Positions 7,566-15,537 of a DNA stretch of 21,697 bases are shown in pieces (the first letter of the stretch is position 1; each line of letters starts with the position of its first letter). Below the pieces are notes generated by a model. That model was not told the DNA's origin and ran no database searches. It saw only the letters and a program-made list of their open reading frames with translations. Made by a program: the position numbers and the translations under genes. Source of the DNA: a virus; the IMG/VR virus record IMGVR_UViG_3300030060_006913, positions 1 through 21,697 of that record. One strand, 5' to 3'.

Positions 7566-9161
7566 TTACTTACGTTTCTTCTTAGACATTAAACCGCCTT
7601 TTACAAAAGAGATAGGAGCTTTTGATCTTGCCTCTTCTGCATAAACTTTAATATTTTTTTTCTCTTCATCATATTTTTTAGAATCAATATTTAATCTCTT
7701 CATATCTCTTTTTTTTGATTTCTTTTTTTTGGAAACTTCCTTTGCTACATTTGAAACAACATTTGTAGCTTTATCTAAGGCTTGAATTTCAAAACTTCGA
7801 GCAGGAGTATACCCCTCTTCTCCAGCCAACGCTTGATTATACGTTGTTTTTTGTTCTTCGGTTAAGCTTTTATCGTCTTTTAACCTATTCTTAATACTTG
7901 CTAAAACATTTTTGTGTTGTTGAGCCAAAGCAATAGTAGCTATATTTTTTACTACAGGTATTTTAGTAAAAAAATCATCAACACCTATATTATATTTAGT
8001 AAATCCTTTTAGTTGTTTCAAGTATGTATCTATCTCAGCTGTTGTGAAGTCTCGCTGTTCTCGCTTCTCCCCTTTTTCATCTAGAGCTTTTCCTTTACTA
8101 ATACGACTTACAATATCTTTACCAGCAGCACTAAGATCTGCTAAAAACCCATCTTCAGTTTTAAGTTTATTTGCCTCTTTAATAACTTCAGCTCTTGTTG
8201 TTCCACGCACTTCTGCAATTTTGTCAAACGCATCTTTATATTTCTTTTTTTTCTTAACAGTTGTTTCTGGTTCGTCTTCATCTGTATCTTCTTCTTCTAT
8301 TTCAGGCACATAAGGTACAAAGTTAGCTAAAGAAGCTGCCGAATGCGAAACAGGCTTATCATCTAAAAAAAACACATCAATAATTGAAGATTCGTTTATT
8401 CCATCCCAATACTTTATATTACCTGATTTTTTCTCAGAGGAGTCTACATCACCTCCCTCATCAAAAGATTGCATAGGTTCATCTTTAGGCTCGTCCATAA
8501 CAACTTCTTCAGTCTGTAATTCTTCAATCGGAAAAGGTAAAACATTAGACTCTGCTTGTGGTGTCTCATCAGTTTCCCCACCTATTCTTCCAGTCGCTTC
8601 CATTCTGGCAAGACCCATTTTTGCTTGTGCTCTTAAATCCTCAAAAAACTTTAAACCATAAAACCTTAATACATCAGCAGGAACTACATACTCACCTTCA
8701 CTAAGCATAGCAGGGATGTCATCACGAACTTCTTCTGCTAAAGAACCACTAGGTATGTCATTACCACTAACAGGGTCTTTATTTAAACCATCATCTATAA
8801 ACGCCATTTCCATTTGCTCATCCATGATTTGTCCTCCTTTGTTTTTTGTTAAGGGAGTATTAGATGCTCCACCTTTTTTACTTCTTTTTTCTGCTGCTTT
8901 TACAGCAGTCTCAATAGAATTATATCTTTTAAATCTTTTTCCTGTTCTTTCTTCATATTTTTTTGCTTCTTTTTCTGCCTTCTCTCTTGAGAAAAAACTT
9001 GGTTGTTTTGTTTTCTCATCAAACCAAATTAATGGGTAATTTATAAACTTATCAGAATTATCAAAAGCGGGTTCAGAAACTGTCATCTCAGTAGCGTATT
9101 CTTGTCCCATTAACTGAATAGGATCATGCTTTGTAGGATTAAAAGGTTCATAATTAACCAA
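7566..9161 (-). CDS. Conserved phage structural protein with 'SEGEYVVPADV' domain (TTG start)
   Basis: 531 aa from a TTG at 9161, which has GAGG at a suitable distance and overlaps the previous stop by 8 nt. The next in-frame ATG (9110) has no ribosome-binding site. Residues about 38-97 form a small module ('KYEERTGKRF', 'NSIETAVKAAEKRS') like those at the start of several phage structural proteins. Residues about 107-195 carry 'NKGGQIMDEQMEMAF', 'DPVSGNDIPSGSLAEEV', 'DDIPAMLSEGEYVVPADVLR' and 'FEDLRAQAKMGLARME', a combination I know from many marine podoviruses. The middle is acidic and the C-terminal 200 residues are Lys-rich and helical, ending 'VKGGLMSKKKRK'. Its place between portal and scaffold suggests an internal head or ejected protein. 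The biochemical role is unknown. Confidence 0.7.
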   Translation of the reverse strand: MVNYEPFNPTKHDPIQLMGQEYATEMTVSEPAFDNSDKFINYPLIWFDEKTKQPSFFSREKAEKEAKKYEERTGKRFKRYNSIETAVKAAEKRSKKGGASNTPLTKNKGGQIMDEQMEMAFIDDGLNKDPVSGNDIPSGSLAEEVRDDIPAMLSEGEYVVPADVLRFYGLKFFEDLRAQAKMGLARMEATGRIGGETDETPQAESNVLPFPIEELQTEEVVMDEPKDEPMQSFDEGGDVDSSEKKSGNIKYWDGINESSIIDVFFLDDKPVSHSAASLANFVPYVPEIEEEDTDEDEPETTVKKKKKYKDAFDKIAEVRGTTRAEVIKEANKLKTEDGFLADLSAAGKDIVSRISKGKALDEKGEKREQRDFTTAEIDTYLKQLKGFTKYNIGVDDFFTKIPVVKNIATIALAQQHKNVLASIKNRLKDDKSLTEEQKTTYNQALAGEEGYTPARSFEIQALDKATNVVSNVAKEVSKKKKSKKRDMKRLNIDSKKYDEEKKNIKVYAEEARSKAPISFVKGGLMSKKKRK

Positions 9162-9351
9162 GGGTATTTACCTCATCTTTTAACTTTTTTAACTTTCTTA
9201 ATATATGTATAGATCCTTGTTTTCTCCACACACTTTGATTATCAGACGCTTGTTCCATCACTCTCTGCTCTTGAGTAATTAAATGCTCTATATAATTACT
9301 GTAATCCTCCCAAAGGTCTTTGTTGTTCACCAGTTTCTTGAGGGGGTTCAT
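9154..9351 (-). CDS. Small helical protein between portal and structural genes
   Basis: 65 aa from the ATG at 9351, which has AAGGA 4 nt upstream. Alternative in-frame ATGs lie at 9366 and 9387 but have worse or no ribosome-binding sites. The gene overlaps the portal 3' end by 56 nt in another frame, and its own end overlaps the next gene by 8 nt. It is mostly charged and helical ('LITQEQRVMEQ', 'LRKLKKLKDEV') without Cys, signal or membrane segment. I do not recognise a family. Its position suggests a small head-assembly or internal protein. Confidence 0.6.
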   Translation of the reverse strand: MNPLKKLVNNKDLWEDYSNYIEHLITQEQRVMEQASDNQSVWRKQGSIHILRKLKKLKDEVNTLG

Positions 9352-11446
9352 TATTTCCTTGTTCATTTCCTGAAAATCCTTGTTCATTAGGTAGAGGAAC
9401 TTGTCCAGTTCCTATGTTTGCTCCCCCTGCACCAGTGGGATCGTTAGGGTTAACTCCTGGAGGAGTCTGCTGACCTTGTTGAGGTTGCATTTGTACATTC
9501 ATTTCTCTTAGTAGTTCAGCTTGCACAGCTGCATCAGCTAAAGAATTAGTTAATTTATCTGGATCTAAATCCATTGATTTAGCTATCTCTCTAACAATAT
9601 AATCCATTTTAGCAAAAGGAGCTAACACAGGATTGCTAACAACTCCTAAAAACTGCATTAATCTTTGACTTCTTACTTCATTCGCCATCAAACTCTCAGT
9701 TCCTTGTGCTTTGACCTCAAGATCACCTCGAATCGCAGGATCAAAATCAAATTGCATATTAAAGCTAAAAAACGCTTTTCCTAAAGGAGCTAATAAGTAG
9801 TCATCTATATTTTTAACGACATTTCTAATTGAACCATTTGCTGCTGACATTAACATAGATATTCCACTTGCTGTTCTTCCAACTCCTTGAATACCTGTTT
9901 GTCCATGTGCATAAGAAGGGAACCCAGTGCTTTCGTCAGCTAAAACTCTAGCTTTATCAAATAGTTGCATGTTTTCTCCTGCCACATTGGGGAACTTTGT
10001 TCCAAATAATGCCTGCCCAGGAGCACCCCCTTGCCTTCTAAATATTTTACCAGGATAAACACTCATATCTTGACCAGGAACTAAATTAGTTTCGTCTACT
10101 TCTATTATAAGATTTCCAGAAAGAGCGGCATTATCAATCGCCATTCTCATAAATCCATTCATTAACGTCTGAGTGTCATCCATATTTTCGGCGATACCAA
10201 CACCAAAAAAACTATAAGGATTTAATTCGTAAGGAACAGCATAGTAAGGAATACGAGTTGGTGTGAAGGGATTTAATACTAAACGAAGAACTTGACTATT
10301 ACAAACCCAGATATTAACATTTATTTGCTCTAGATCTTCCATGTCTTTTGGGATTTCTAAACCATTTTCTTCAAGTATACGGGAATCTACATAACCCCAG
10401 AACTCTAAAACTTCATATCTTTCTGTCTTTCCACTTATGGTTTCATCTTCCATATGTTCTTCCCAGTACTTTCTAGTGTATGCCTCTCCCATATCAATCG
10501 CTATATCAATAGACTCGTCCCTAAAATAAGGTCTTTTCTTTAGTGATCTCAACTGAGAACGAGACATCTTATGTCTCTCCACTACATACTCTACATCATC
10601 CATATTATCTGCATCTGGATCAGGATAAAAATTCCATATAGAAACATGACTAGTTGAGGGAACAGTTTTAATAAGTGGATCATACTCACCTTCTTCATTC
10701 CAGTTCGGATACTCTTTATCGATTGCAAAAGGACCTTTCATTATCCCTGTCCCAAACAAAGCCATCTCAAAAGCGGAAAGTCTTAACTGTTTGTTAGTTC
10801 CTGACTCCTCTAACTGATCATGTATCTTCTTTTCCATCTTTTTTGCAGCAATCATAGAAGGGTGAAAAGTAACTTTGCTTCTTGTAGTGCCTTCACCTTC
10901 TGTTAATTTTTCAGAAATCGGAGACAGATAATCTTTTAAATAACTAAGTCTCCCTTCTAAGTCGGCTTCTGTTGCACCCGCTATGTCTACTGGTTCACCT
11001 TTATCGTTTAATAAAAAAGGTTTTGCACCAGGGGCTTCTCTTTTGTTCATATCTGGTGTAGTATTAGGTGTAATATCAAAATGTGCTGCTTCTGCTACCC
11101 CATCTGGCAATACTGTTGGATCAATCGTTAATGGAAATCTTGAACTGCCAAATAATACATCTACAATTTGTCCATAAGCTGCTAATGTCTTAGTTTTAGT
11201 TACTTTGATGAACACTCTTGATTTTTCAGCTTCTGTAAATTGAACGTCAGAACCATACAAGCCTCGGTAATTTTTATAAGCTTTCAACCACCTTTGCTCG
11301 TCTGTAAAGCGAGCATTATCTGCTTTATTGTATCTTTCTTGAACAAAAGAAACTACTGAAGACTCTGACTGTAATGTTGGGTCATCAGTTTCAACTGCTT
11401 GTACTTCATCTGTATCAAATAATACTTCATCTTGTTTTATAGCCAT
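9296..11446 (-). CDS. Portal protein (P22-like size class)
   Basis: 716 aa from the ATG at 11446. A GTG 39 nt further upstream overlaps terL more and lacks a ribosome-binding site. The length is close to the P22 portal (725 aa). It lies directly after terL, the canonical place. Segments typical of podoviral portals include 'SAFEMALFGTGIMKGPF', 'VSIWNFYPDPDADNMDDVEY', 'PYYAVPYELNPYSFFGVGIA' followed by a 'MDDTQTLMNGFMRMAIDNAA' helix, and 'SGISMLMSAANGSIRNVVKN'. The last about 60 residues are Gln/Gly/Pro/Asn-rich and probably disordered; their coding DNA overlaps the small gene below. The ring would sit at the capsid vertex, dock the terminase and later bind the adaptor. Confidence 0.9.
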   Translation of the reverse strand: MAIKQDEVLFDTDEVQAVETDDPTLQSESSVVSFVQERYNKADNARFTDEQRWLKAYKNYRGLYGSDVQFTEAEKSRVFIKVTKTKTLAAYGQIVDVLFGSSRFPLTIDPTVLPDGVAEAAHFDITPNTTPDMNKREAPGAKPFLLNDKGEPVDIAGATEADLEGRLSYLKDYLSPISEKLTEGEGTTRSKVTFHPSMIAAKKMEKKIHDQLEESGTNKQLRLSAFEMALFGTGIMKGPFAIDKEYPNWNEEGEYDPLIKTVPSTSHVSIWNFYPDPDADNMDDVEYVVERHKMSRSQLRSLKKRPYFRDESIDIAIDMGEAYTRKYWEEHMEDETISGKTERYEVLEFWGYVDSRILEENGLEIPKDMEDLEQINVNIWVCNSQVLRLVLNPFTPTRIPYYAVPYELNPYSFFGVGIAENMDDTQTLMNGFMRMAIDNAALSGNLIIEVDETNLVPGQDMSVYPGKIFRRQGGAPGQALFGTKFPNVAGENMQLFDKARVLADESTGFPSYAHGQTGIQGVGRTASGISMLMSAANGSIRNVVKNIDDYLLAPLGKAFFSFNMQFDFDPAIRGDLEVKAQGTESLMANEVRSQRLMQFLGVVSNPVLAPFAKMDYIVREIAKSMDLDPDKLTNSLADAAVQAELLREMNVQMQPQQGQQTPPGVNPNDPTGAGGANIGTGQVPLPNEQGFSGNEQGNNEPPQETGEQQRPLGGLQ

Positions 11447-11447
11447 A

Positions 11448-12908
11448 TTAATATCCAAAATTAGGGTCTGCTGCTTTAAATCCACCAGTGCTCATAATTG
11501 GATTATAATCAAACAGACTGCTTCGGGGTCTTGACATAATGCCATATCTTAAAGCATCATACAAGTGATCTTCTGAGTTAGTGTTTATATCCTCTGGATT
11601 TCTCTTGTCCAAAGGTAATGCAGGTAACTGCGAAATAATATTAGTGCAATTATTAAAAAATACGAGTCTGGGTTCATTTGTAAACTCATCAACTTGTAAA
11701 CGTCTATGTATTTCATTTTTACCAGATATCCTAGAACCTCTACTTCTATCTGAGGGTCGCCATCTACAACCTTTTTGTATCATTTGTTCTGCAAGTGAAG
11801 GTCCAGTATCTCCACGTTTATGCCAAAGACTGCTGTCTAACACACCATAAGATATTGTTCCATCATCTTTTTCTGCTTCTAATATCATGTCCGCTAAATC
11901 TGTAGCAAGTACTTTTTGAGTGTAAAGCTCTCTATAAACAACAAGTTGTTCATTTGGATTTATAGCAAACCAAACAACACCACTGTAGCTACCATATCCA
12001 TAGTCACAAGCTCTGAACCTTTTCCAGCTTTTTGGGATATTGAAAGGTTCAATAACATGTATTTCTCTGTTCCATTCTGTAAAAGCTGCACCTTCAGCAA
12101 CATCCCAGTCACCCTCTAACAACTGTCTACGTTGTTGTTCGGGTAGAGAAAGTAAGTTCATTTCGTACTCACCCGATTCTACTAAATAAGGATTATCAAA
12201 TAGTTTTGCGGGTATAAATCTCCTTTTAAACAAAGGGATTCCCTCTTTAGTGTGTCCTTTGGGATAAGATAAAACTTTTCCTGTTTCTATATCCGTAGCA
12301 TTAAAAGCTGTATTTTCTGGAGCAGGATCTATAAACATTTTTTTTACCCACTGATGTCCACTACCACCTGGATTAGTTGTGGCTCGCATGTAAATAGGTA
12401 GATCGGTTGCAGCGGTACGCAATCTACTTCTAAGATAATTCCAAGCGAAAGGAGTAGACCATTGTGTTAACTCATCAAATCCAATCCAGTTAAAAGCTAG
12501 TCCTTGATATCTTAAAACATCTTCATCTCTATCTAAATATGAAAACCATAATCTGCCACCTTGAGGACTAACCCATTGCATCTTTCTTTCTGACCATTTA
12601 ATACCTGGAATAGCTTTTGTATAAAGTTCTTGAGATTTCCAAACTAATTCTCTTAATTCTTCAGTAGTATGTCTAATCAATAAACCAGAAAACTGAGGAT
12701 GAGTTATATAACGTAAAGGATCTGCAAGCATAGCAAAGGATTTACCTCCACCCGCACTTCCTCCATATAAAACTTCTCTTTCAGAAGAAGCTAAAAACTG
12801 AGTTTGCGGTCCTTTATTTGGCTCAAATATTACTTCTCTGCCATTGTAAGGAATAGTCTCAGTCTCTATCTCTTTATTTAGTTTCGGCAAAGTCTTCGAT
12901 TTTGTCAT
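11448..12908 (-). CDS. terL: Terminase large subunit (ATPase/nuclease)
   Basis: 486 aa from the ATG at 12908, preceded by GGAG. A longer frame from 13016 would overlap the upstream gene by 143 nt and has no ribosome-binding site. The ATPase has Walker A 'GGSAGGGKS' (residues 49-57), Walker B 'WIGFDE' (141-146) and the coupling motif 'ATTNPGGSGHQW' (176-187). The nuclease has RNase H-like acidic residues: Asp302 in 'CDYGYG', Asp358 in 'GVLDSS' and Asp447 in 'EDHLYDALRYG'. It pumps DNA into the prohead through the portal encoded next and cuts the concatemer. All key residues are present, so it should be active. It overlaps the HTH gene by 35 nt and ends 1 nt before the portal start codon. Confidence 0.95.
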   Translation of the reverse strand: MTKSKTLPKLNKEIETETIPYNGREVIFEPNKGPQTQFLASSEREVLYGGSAGGGKSFAMLADPLRYITHPQFSGLLIRHTTEELRELVWKSQELYTKAIPGIKWSERKMQWVSPQGGRLWFSYLDRDEDVLRYQGLAFNWIGFDELTQWSTPFAWNYLRSRLRTAATDLPIYMRATTNPGGSGHQWVKKMFIDPAPENTAFNATDIETGKVLSYPKGHTKEGIPLFKRRFIPAKLFDNPYLVESGEYEMNLLSLPEQQRRQLLEGDWDVAEGAAFTEWNREIHVIEPFNIPKSWKRFRACDYGYGSYSGVVWFAINPNEQLVVYRELYTQKVLATDLADMILEAEKDDGTISYGVLDSSLWHKRGDTGPSLAEQMIQKGCRWRPSDRSRGSRISGKNEIHRRLQVDEFTNEPRLVFFNNCTNIISQLPALPLDKRNPEDINTNSEDHLYDALRYGIMSRPRSSLFDYNPIMSTGGFKAADPNFGY

Positions 12909-13302
12909 GGGCTCCGATTCTACCTTTTTCGAGCTTTTCGACAGTCTTGAGTGCTTTTTCGTATCTCTCAACCCATTGACGTTTAATCTTAGCTGTTCCT
13001 TTACGTTTTTTTTCATCTCTAATTCTTTTTGTTAATCCTACATGTGAAATATATCTACCAGTTGTTTTTCTTAACCATCTTGCTACCTCTCGATAACTGT
13101 ATTGTTTTAAGTGAATCTTTGCTTTTTCTAATGCATCTAATTCTAAATCTACAGGAAGTAAAAGAGACTTATCTTCTGGACTTATTATATAGCCAAAAGG
13201 TATTGCACTGGTAGATCTAGGTATAGGTAACCACTTTCTTTTATTTTTTTCATCAGGAGGTTGAGGTAAGTCCCAAAATCCTAAACTTTCTCTAAAAGTC
13301 AT
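12874..13302 (-). CDS. Helix-turn-helix protein next to terL (possible terminase-associated DNA-binding subunit)
   Basis: 142 aa. A helix-turn-helix is visible at residues about 68-97 ('YSYREVARWLRKTTGR' then 'ISHVGLTKRIRDEKKRK'), followed by a basic helical tail that could form a coiled coil ('RYEKALKTVEKLEK'). The N-terminus is Pro/Trp-rich. Proteins with this HTH and tail occur directly before terL in marine phages and are sometimes called small terminase. Here a second TerS-like gene lies at 13545-13916, so either could be the site-recognition subunit. It follows the HNH gene with a 2-nt gap and overlaps terL by 35 nt, so the three are surely co-translated. Confidence 0.75.
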   Translation of the reverse strand: MTFRESLGFWDLPQPPDEKNKRKWLPIPRSTSAIPFGYIISPEDKSLLLPVDLELDALEKAKIHLKQYSYREVARWLRKTTGRYISHVGLTKRIRDEKKRKGTAKIKRQWVERYEKALKTVEKLEKGRIGAHDKIEDFAETK

Positions 13303-13304
13303 TT

Positions 13305-13544
13305 TTATTTTCTCTTTGGTTGGCGTCTTCGATTAAAAGATTTAGTAACAATTCTAATGTTCTTAGGACGATTGTCTAAAGGATTCATATTAATGTGATC
13401 CACTTCTTTTTTATCACCTTTATGAACAATTCCTTTTTTTAACAAACGATTCCGTACCGCATTTCTGGCAGCTCTACGTTTTTTTTGAAGAGGCAGAGCT
13501 CCATGAGTGGCATACTCTTTACGATAGTTTCTTGGTTTTTTCAT
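13305..13544 (-). CDS. Small HNH endonuclease
   Basis: 79 aa, strongly basic. The HNH core is at residues 48-71: 'VDHINMNPLDNRPKNIRIVT' contains the first His (His50) with its preceding Asp and the central Asn of 'LDNR', and a further 'SFNRRR' lies near the C-terminus. There are no Cys pairs, so it is the zinc-free kind. It starts immediately after the stop of the TerS-like gene, with no gap. HNH proteins beside terminase genes are known to assist terminase cutting in several phage groups. A free-standing homing role is less likely because it sits inside a tightly packed gene chain and is short. Confidence 0.85.
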   Translation of the reverse strand: MKKPRNYRKEYATHGALPLQKKRRAARNAVRNRLLKKGIVHKGDKKEVDHINMNPLDNRPKNIRIVTKSFNRRRQPKRK

Positions 13545-13916
13545 TTAATTATCTTCATTGTCATTTTTAGGAGGTAAAATAAATACACCATTAGGTAAGT
13601 TTACTTCCATCTTTTCAGTTTTACTATATCCTGTTCTATCTAATAAATCTTTTGCTGCTGTCATTTTATCTCTAATACCTAATTCCGTTGGATCATTTAA
13701 AGCATTAGCCATAGAATAAGCAGCACGGGGAGCTACCCTAGCTAAATACTCTTTAGTAGCTTCAGATATTTCATCTTTTATTGATCGAATGATATCTGAA
13801 GTGTTAGAGCTGTCAGCATAACCTGCTAACTTTTTAGCTAAGATAACATCTCCATTTGCTTTATCAAAAAGAACTTCTAATAGCTTCTGTTGTTTTTCAG
13901 TTAATTGTTTAGTCAT
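13545..13916 (-). CDS. Terminase small subunit-like protein
   Basis: 123 aa. The N-terminal 'LTEKQQKLLEVLFDKANGDV' plus 'AKKLAGYADSSN' (residues 5-38) is the 'ltekq..fl..l..a.gd...A...AGY' pattern of small-terminase DNA-binding domains. The later 'PRAAYSMANALNDP', 'RDKMTAAKDLLDRTGYSKTE' (residues about 63-101) is also typical of the family's oligomerisation part. The C-terminus ends in an acidic tail. In this family the protein forms a ring that recognises the packaging site and hands DNA to TerL. Spacing to the upstream gene is 2 nt and to the HNH gene 0 nt. The HTH gene at 12874-13302 is a competing candidate for the same job. Confidence 0.8.
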   Translation of the reverse strand: MTKQLTEKQQKLLEVLFDKANGDVILAKKLAGYADSSNTSDIIRSIKDEISEATKEYLARVAPRAAYSMANALNDPTELGIRDKMTAAKDLLDRTGYSKTEKMEVNLPNGVFILPPKNDNEDN

Positions 13917-13918
13917 CT

Positions 13919-14170
13919 TTATCTGTACCTTGCTGTTTTTTTAGCAATTCTTTTAGGTTGTTTAGAGAACTGCTTGCCTTGTTGTTTAGCTTTTCTTTTA
14001 GCTCTAGAAGTAGCTGCATACTCAGCAGCAGATAAACCTTTAATAGCCGCACTAGGTAAGTAACGTTCCCCAGTAGCTTTCTTACCTTGCGTAGAAGGTT
14101 TCCCACTTTTTGTTCTCCATTTTTGTTTAGTCCAATCTTTAAGACTTTTCTGTGACTTTTTAAGAGTCAT
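13919..14170 (-). CDS. Small basic 'WTKQKW...GERYLP' protein (DUF5872-like from memory)
   Basis: 83 aa with an extreme basic charge. The pattern 'SLKDWTKQKWRTKSGKPS', then 'GERYLPSAAIKGLSAAEYAA' and 'KRKAKQQGKQFSKQPKRIAK', is one I know as a conserved short phage protein; the DUF5872 label is from memory and unverified. Trp18 and Trp23 and the RYLP turn suggest a small folded domain with a basic tail that could bind DNA or a nucleic-acid-bound protein. The start codon overlaps the previous stop by one base (TAATG). A 65-aa frame at 13909-14106 is a shadow. Confidence 0.72.
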   Translation of the reverse strand: MTLKKSQKSLKDWTKQKWRTKSGKPSTQGKKATGERYLPSAAIKGLSAAEYAATSRAKRKAKQQGKQFSKQPKRIAKKTARYR

Positions 14171-14541
14171 TATCTCTTTTTCATCCTAGTTGAGCCTTTT
14201 TTTGTCATTCCACCATTTCTCATTCTAGTGGCTCCCTTTTTGGTCATTCCACCATTTCTCATTTTAGTAGAGCCTTTCTTGGTCATTCCACCATACCTCA
14301 TTTTAGTAGAACCCTTTTTAGTCATTCCACCATTTCTCATTTTAGTAGAACCTTTCTTGGTCATTCCACCATTCTTCATCTTGGTAGCACCTTTTTTAGT
14401 CATACCACCATTTCTCATTTTAGTAGCACCTTTTTTAGTCATTCCACCTTTTGCCATTTTACCTTTACCATCAACAGCAAAAGCAGGAACCATTTTACCT
14501 GTTTTTTTATCTTTTACCATCGGCATTTTTTGTTTAGTCAT
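14170..14541 (-). CDS. Seven-fold tandem-repeat basic protein (GGMTKKG repeats)
   Basis: 123 aa from the ATG at 14541, chosen because AAAGGAG precedes it by 7 nt and it lies 1 nt after the previous stop; a longer frame from 14664 would run through the upstream gene. Residues 1-31 form a head ('MPMVKDKKTGKMVPAF'). Residues 32-122 are seven consecutive 13-residue units, GGMTKKG-(A/S)-T-(K/R)-M-(R/K)-(N/Y/K), ending in Lys/Arg. Nearly every fourth residue is basic and each unit has two Met. Such a peptide could bind DNA, RNA or an acidic scaffold surface repeatedly, but no function is known to me. It belongs to a set of K/R-rich small proteins in this part of the operon. Confidence 0.8.
   Translation of the reverse strand: MTKQKMPMVKDKKTGKMVPAFAVDGKGKMAKGGMTKKGATKMRNGGMTKKGATKMKNGGMTKKGSTKMRNGGMTKKGSTKMRYGGMTKKGSTKMRNGGMTKKGATRMRNGGMTKKGSTRMKKR
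14176..14448 (-). repeat. 39-bp tandem repeat, 7 units, in frame
   Basis: Seven head-to-tail copies of a 39-bp unit encode the 13-residue repeats. Units differ at few positions, mostly silent or A/S, K/R changes, which points to expansion by slippage or unequal recombination followed by selection on the protein. Copy number is expected to vary between related phages. Confidence 0.88.
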
Positions 14542-14542
14542 T

Positions 14543-15238
14543 TTAGTCTCCTTTGTTTGTATTTTTAGCATATAAATTATTAAATGTTTCTTCTGGGTCA
14601 AGATAACTTTCATGTATCTCAGCAGCGTGAAGAAACTGACTGGGTTTAAAATCTGGAGCACCACTACCAGTCTCCCATAAAGCAGGACTTGTAGCCCTTA
14701 CTCTATTATTGGGAAGAGCAACTATGTTACCCGTCCATTCTCCCGAAAGTAAGTGTAGCACATGACTTTGCTTATGTTGAGCAGCATCATCTGAAATATG
14801 ACTTTCTGTATAATCTACTGTAAATAAATATTTACCTAAAAACCAATCACCACTAATTTTACATTCCCAAGGACTAGAACTTACTCTCGCCATAGTTATT
14901 ACAGCATGATTATGAGAACTACAATCCCAAGGTTGTGCAAGATAAGTTTCCATTTTTTCTGGAAAATCTTCAAATGAATCATAATGAGGCTCATCTGCAA
15001 CTAGAGCAGTAATTGGCATTCTTGCCCACATAGCACCACCATGTACATTCTCGGTTTCATCAAAGTCACTCTCACATCCTGTAAAGACAACTTGAAAACT
15101 TAGACATCGATCTGGTATTGTATTCACTGCTATCGCCTTTGCATGTAAAAATTCACCATGATACTTTTCATGATTATGTGTAAATTCTTTTCTCACCCAA
15201 CAATTAAAATAGGGTATATCACTAATTAAATATGACAT
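14543..15238 (-). CDS. Conserved phage protein of unknown function (231 aa)
   Basis: 231 aa, soluble, with many aromatic and His residues. Recognisable blocks are 'SDIPYFNCWVRKEFTHNH' (6-23), 'GAMWARMPITALV' (about 68-80), 'WDCSSHNHAVITMARV' (about 103-118), 'DYTESHISDDAAQHKQSHVL' (about 142-161) and 'NNRVRATSPALWE' (about 177-189). I know this combination from marine phage genomes, where the protein is encoded among structural and lysis genes without a known function. The conserved Cys/His positions (for example C105, H108, H110) could bind metal; that is a guess. It overlaps the upstream stop by one base. It is the only mid-sized, non-basic protein in this stretch. Confidence 0.75.
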   Translation of the reverse strand: MSYLISDIPYFNCWVRKEFTHNHEKYHGEFLHAKAIAVNTIPDRCLSFQVVFTGCESDFDETENVHGGAMWARMPITALVADEPHYDSFEDFPEKMETYLAQPWDCSSHNHAVITMARVSSSPWECKISGDWFLGKYLFTVDYTESHISDDAAQHKQSHVLHLLSGEWTGNIVALPNNRVRATSPALWETGSGAPDFKPSQFLHAAEIHESYLDPEETFNNLYAKNTNKGD

Positions 15239-15537
15239 TATGATTTCTTCCTCTCGTTTTCTCTTTTCAGTTGTAATTTTGCTTGTTTCGCTAATCGAAC
15301 AATCTCCATCTTGCCCATTACTTTAGCTCTTTGTTCCAAAACAGTTAATATTTGTATTTTTCTTGCATAAGGTTTTTTAATCCTTTTTACTTTAGCTATT
15401 GTTTCTTTTGCATCTTTTACAGTTGCAAATTTAATACTGACTGTATCTTTAGGATTTTCATCCGTATACAGTCTTCTGCCACTTCCTTTAGGTTTTTTAC
15501 CTGTTCCTACTTTTGGATCTGGTTTTTTTCGTGACAT
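15238..15537 (-). CDS. Small basic conserved phage protein ('GSGRRLYTDENPKDTVS')
   Basis: 99 aa, pI clearly basic. Residues about 15-36 ('KPKGSGRRLYTDENPKDTVS') and the helical 'FATVKDAKETIAKVKRIKKP' followed by 'ARKIQILTVLEQRAKVMGK' form a pattern repeatedly seen in marine and freshwater phage genomes. The helical part could form a small alpha bundle. There is no signal or membrane segment. Start and stop overlap neighbours by one base on each side (TAATG), so translation is coupled. The role is unknown; a minor virion protein is plausible. Confidence 0.75.
   Translation of the reverse strand: MSRKKPDPKVGTGKKPKGSGRRLYTDENPKDTVSIKFATVKDAKETIAKVKRIKKPYARKIQILTVLEQRAKVMGKMEIVRLAKQAKLQLKRENERKKS

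Noticed and set aside
11447-11485. GTG start for the portal at 11485
   Set aside because: No ribosome-binding site and overlap with terL; the ATG at 11446 directly follows the terL stop.
12909-13016. N-terminal extension of TerL by 36 residues
   Set aside because: It would overlap the HTH gene by 143 nt and lacks a ribosome-binding site, while the ATG at 12908 has GGAG upstream.
13305-13544. HNH gene as a mobile homing endonuclease insertion
   Set aside because: It is joined without gap to both neighbours and lies at the usual terminase-associated position; nothing marks insertion boundaries.
13909-14106. 65-aa leftward ORF overlapping the basic protein gene
   Set aside because: Alternative frame of 13919-14170, with no ribosome-binding site and no fit to the overlaps; Leu-rich composition is a frame artefact.
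14228-14575. Forward ORF with regular 'FLVIPPFLILV' repeats, looking like a membrane protein
   Set aside because: It is the antisense translation of the 39-bp tandem repeat; the reverse strand has the ribosome-binding site and fits the gene chain.
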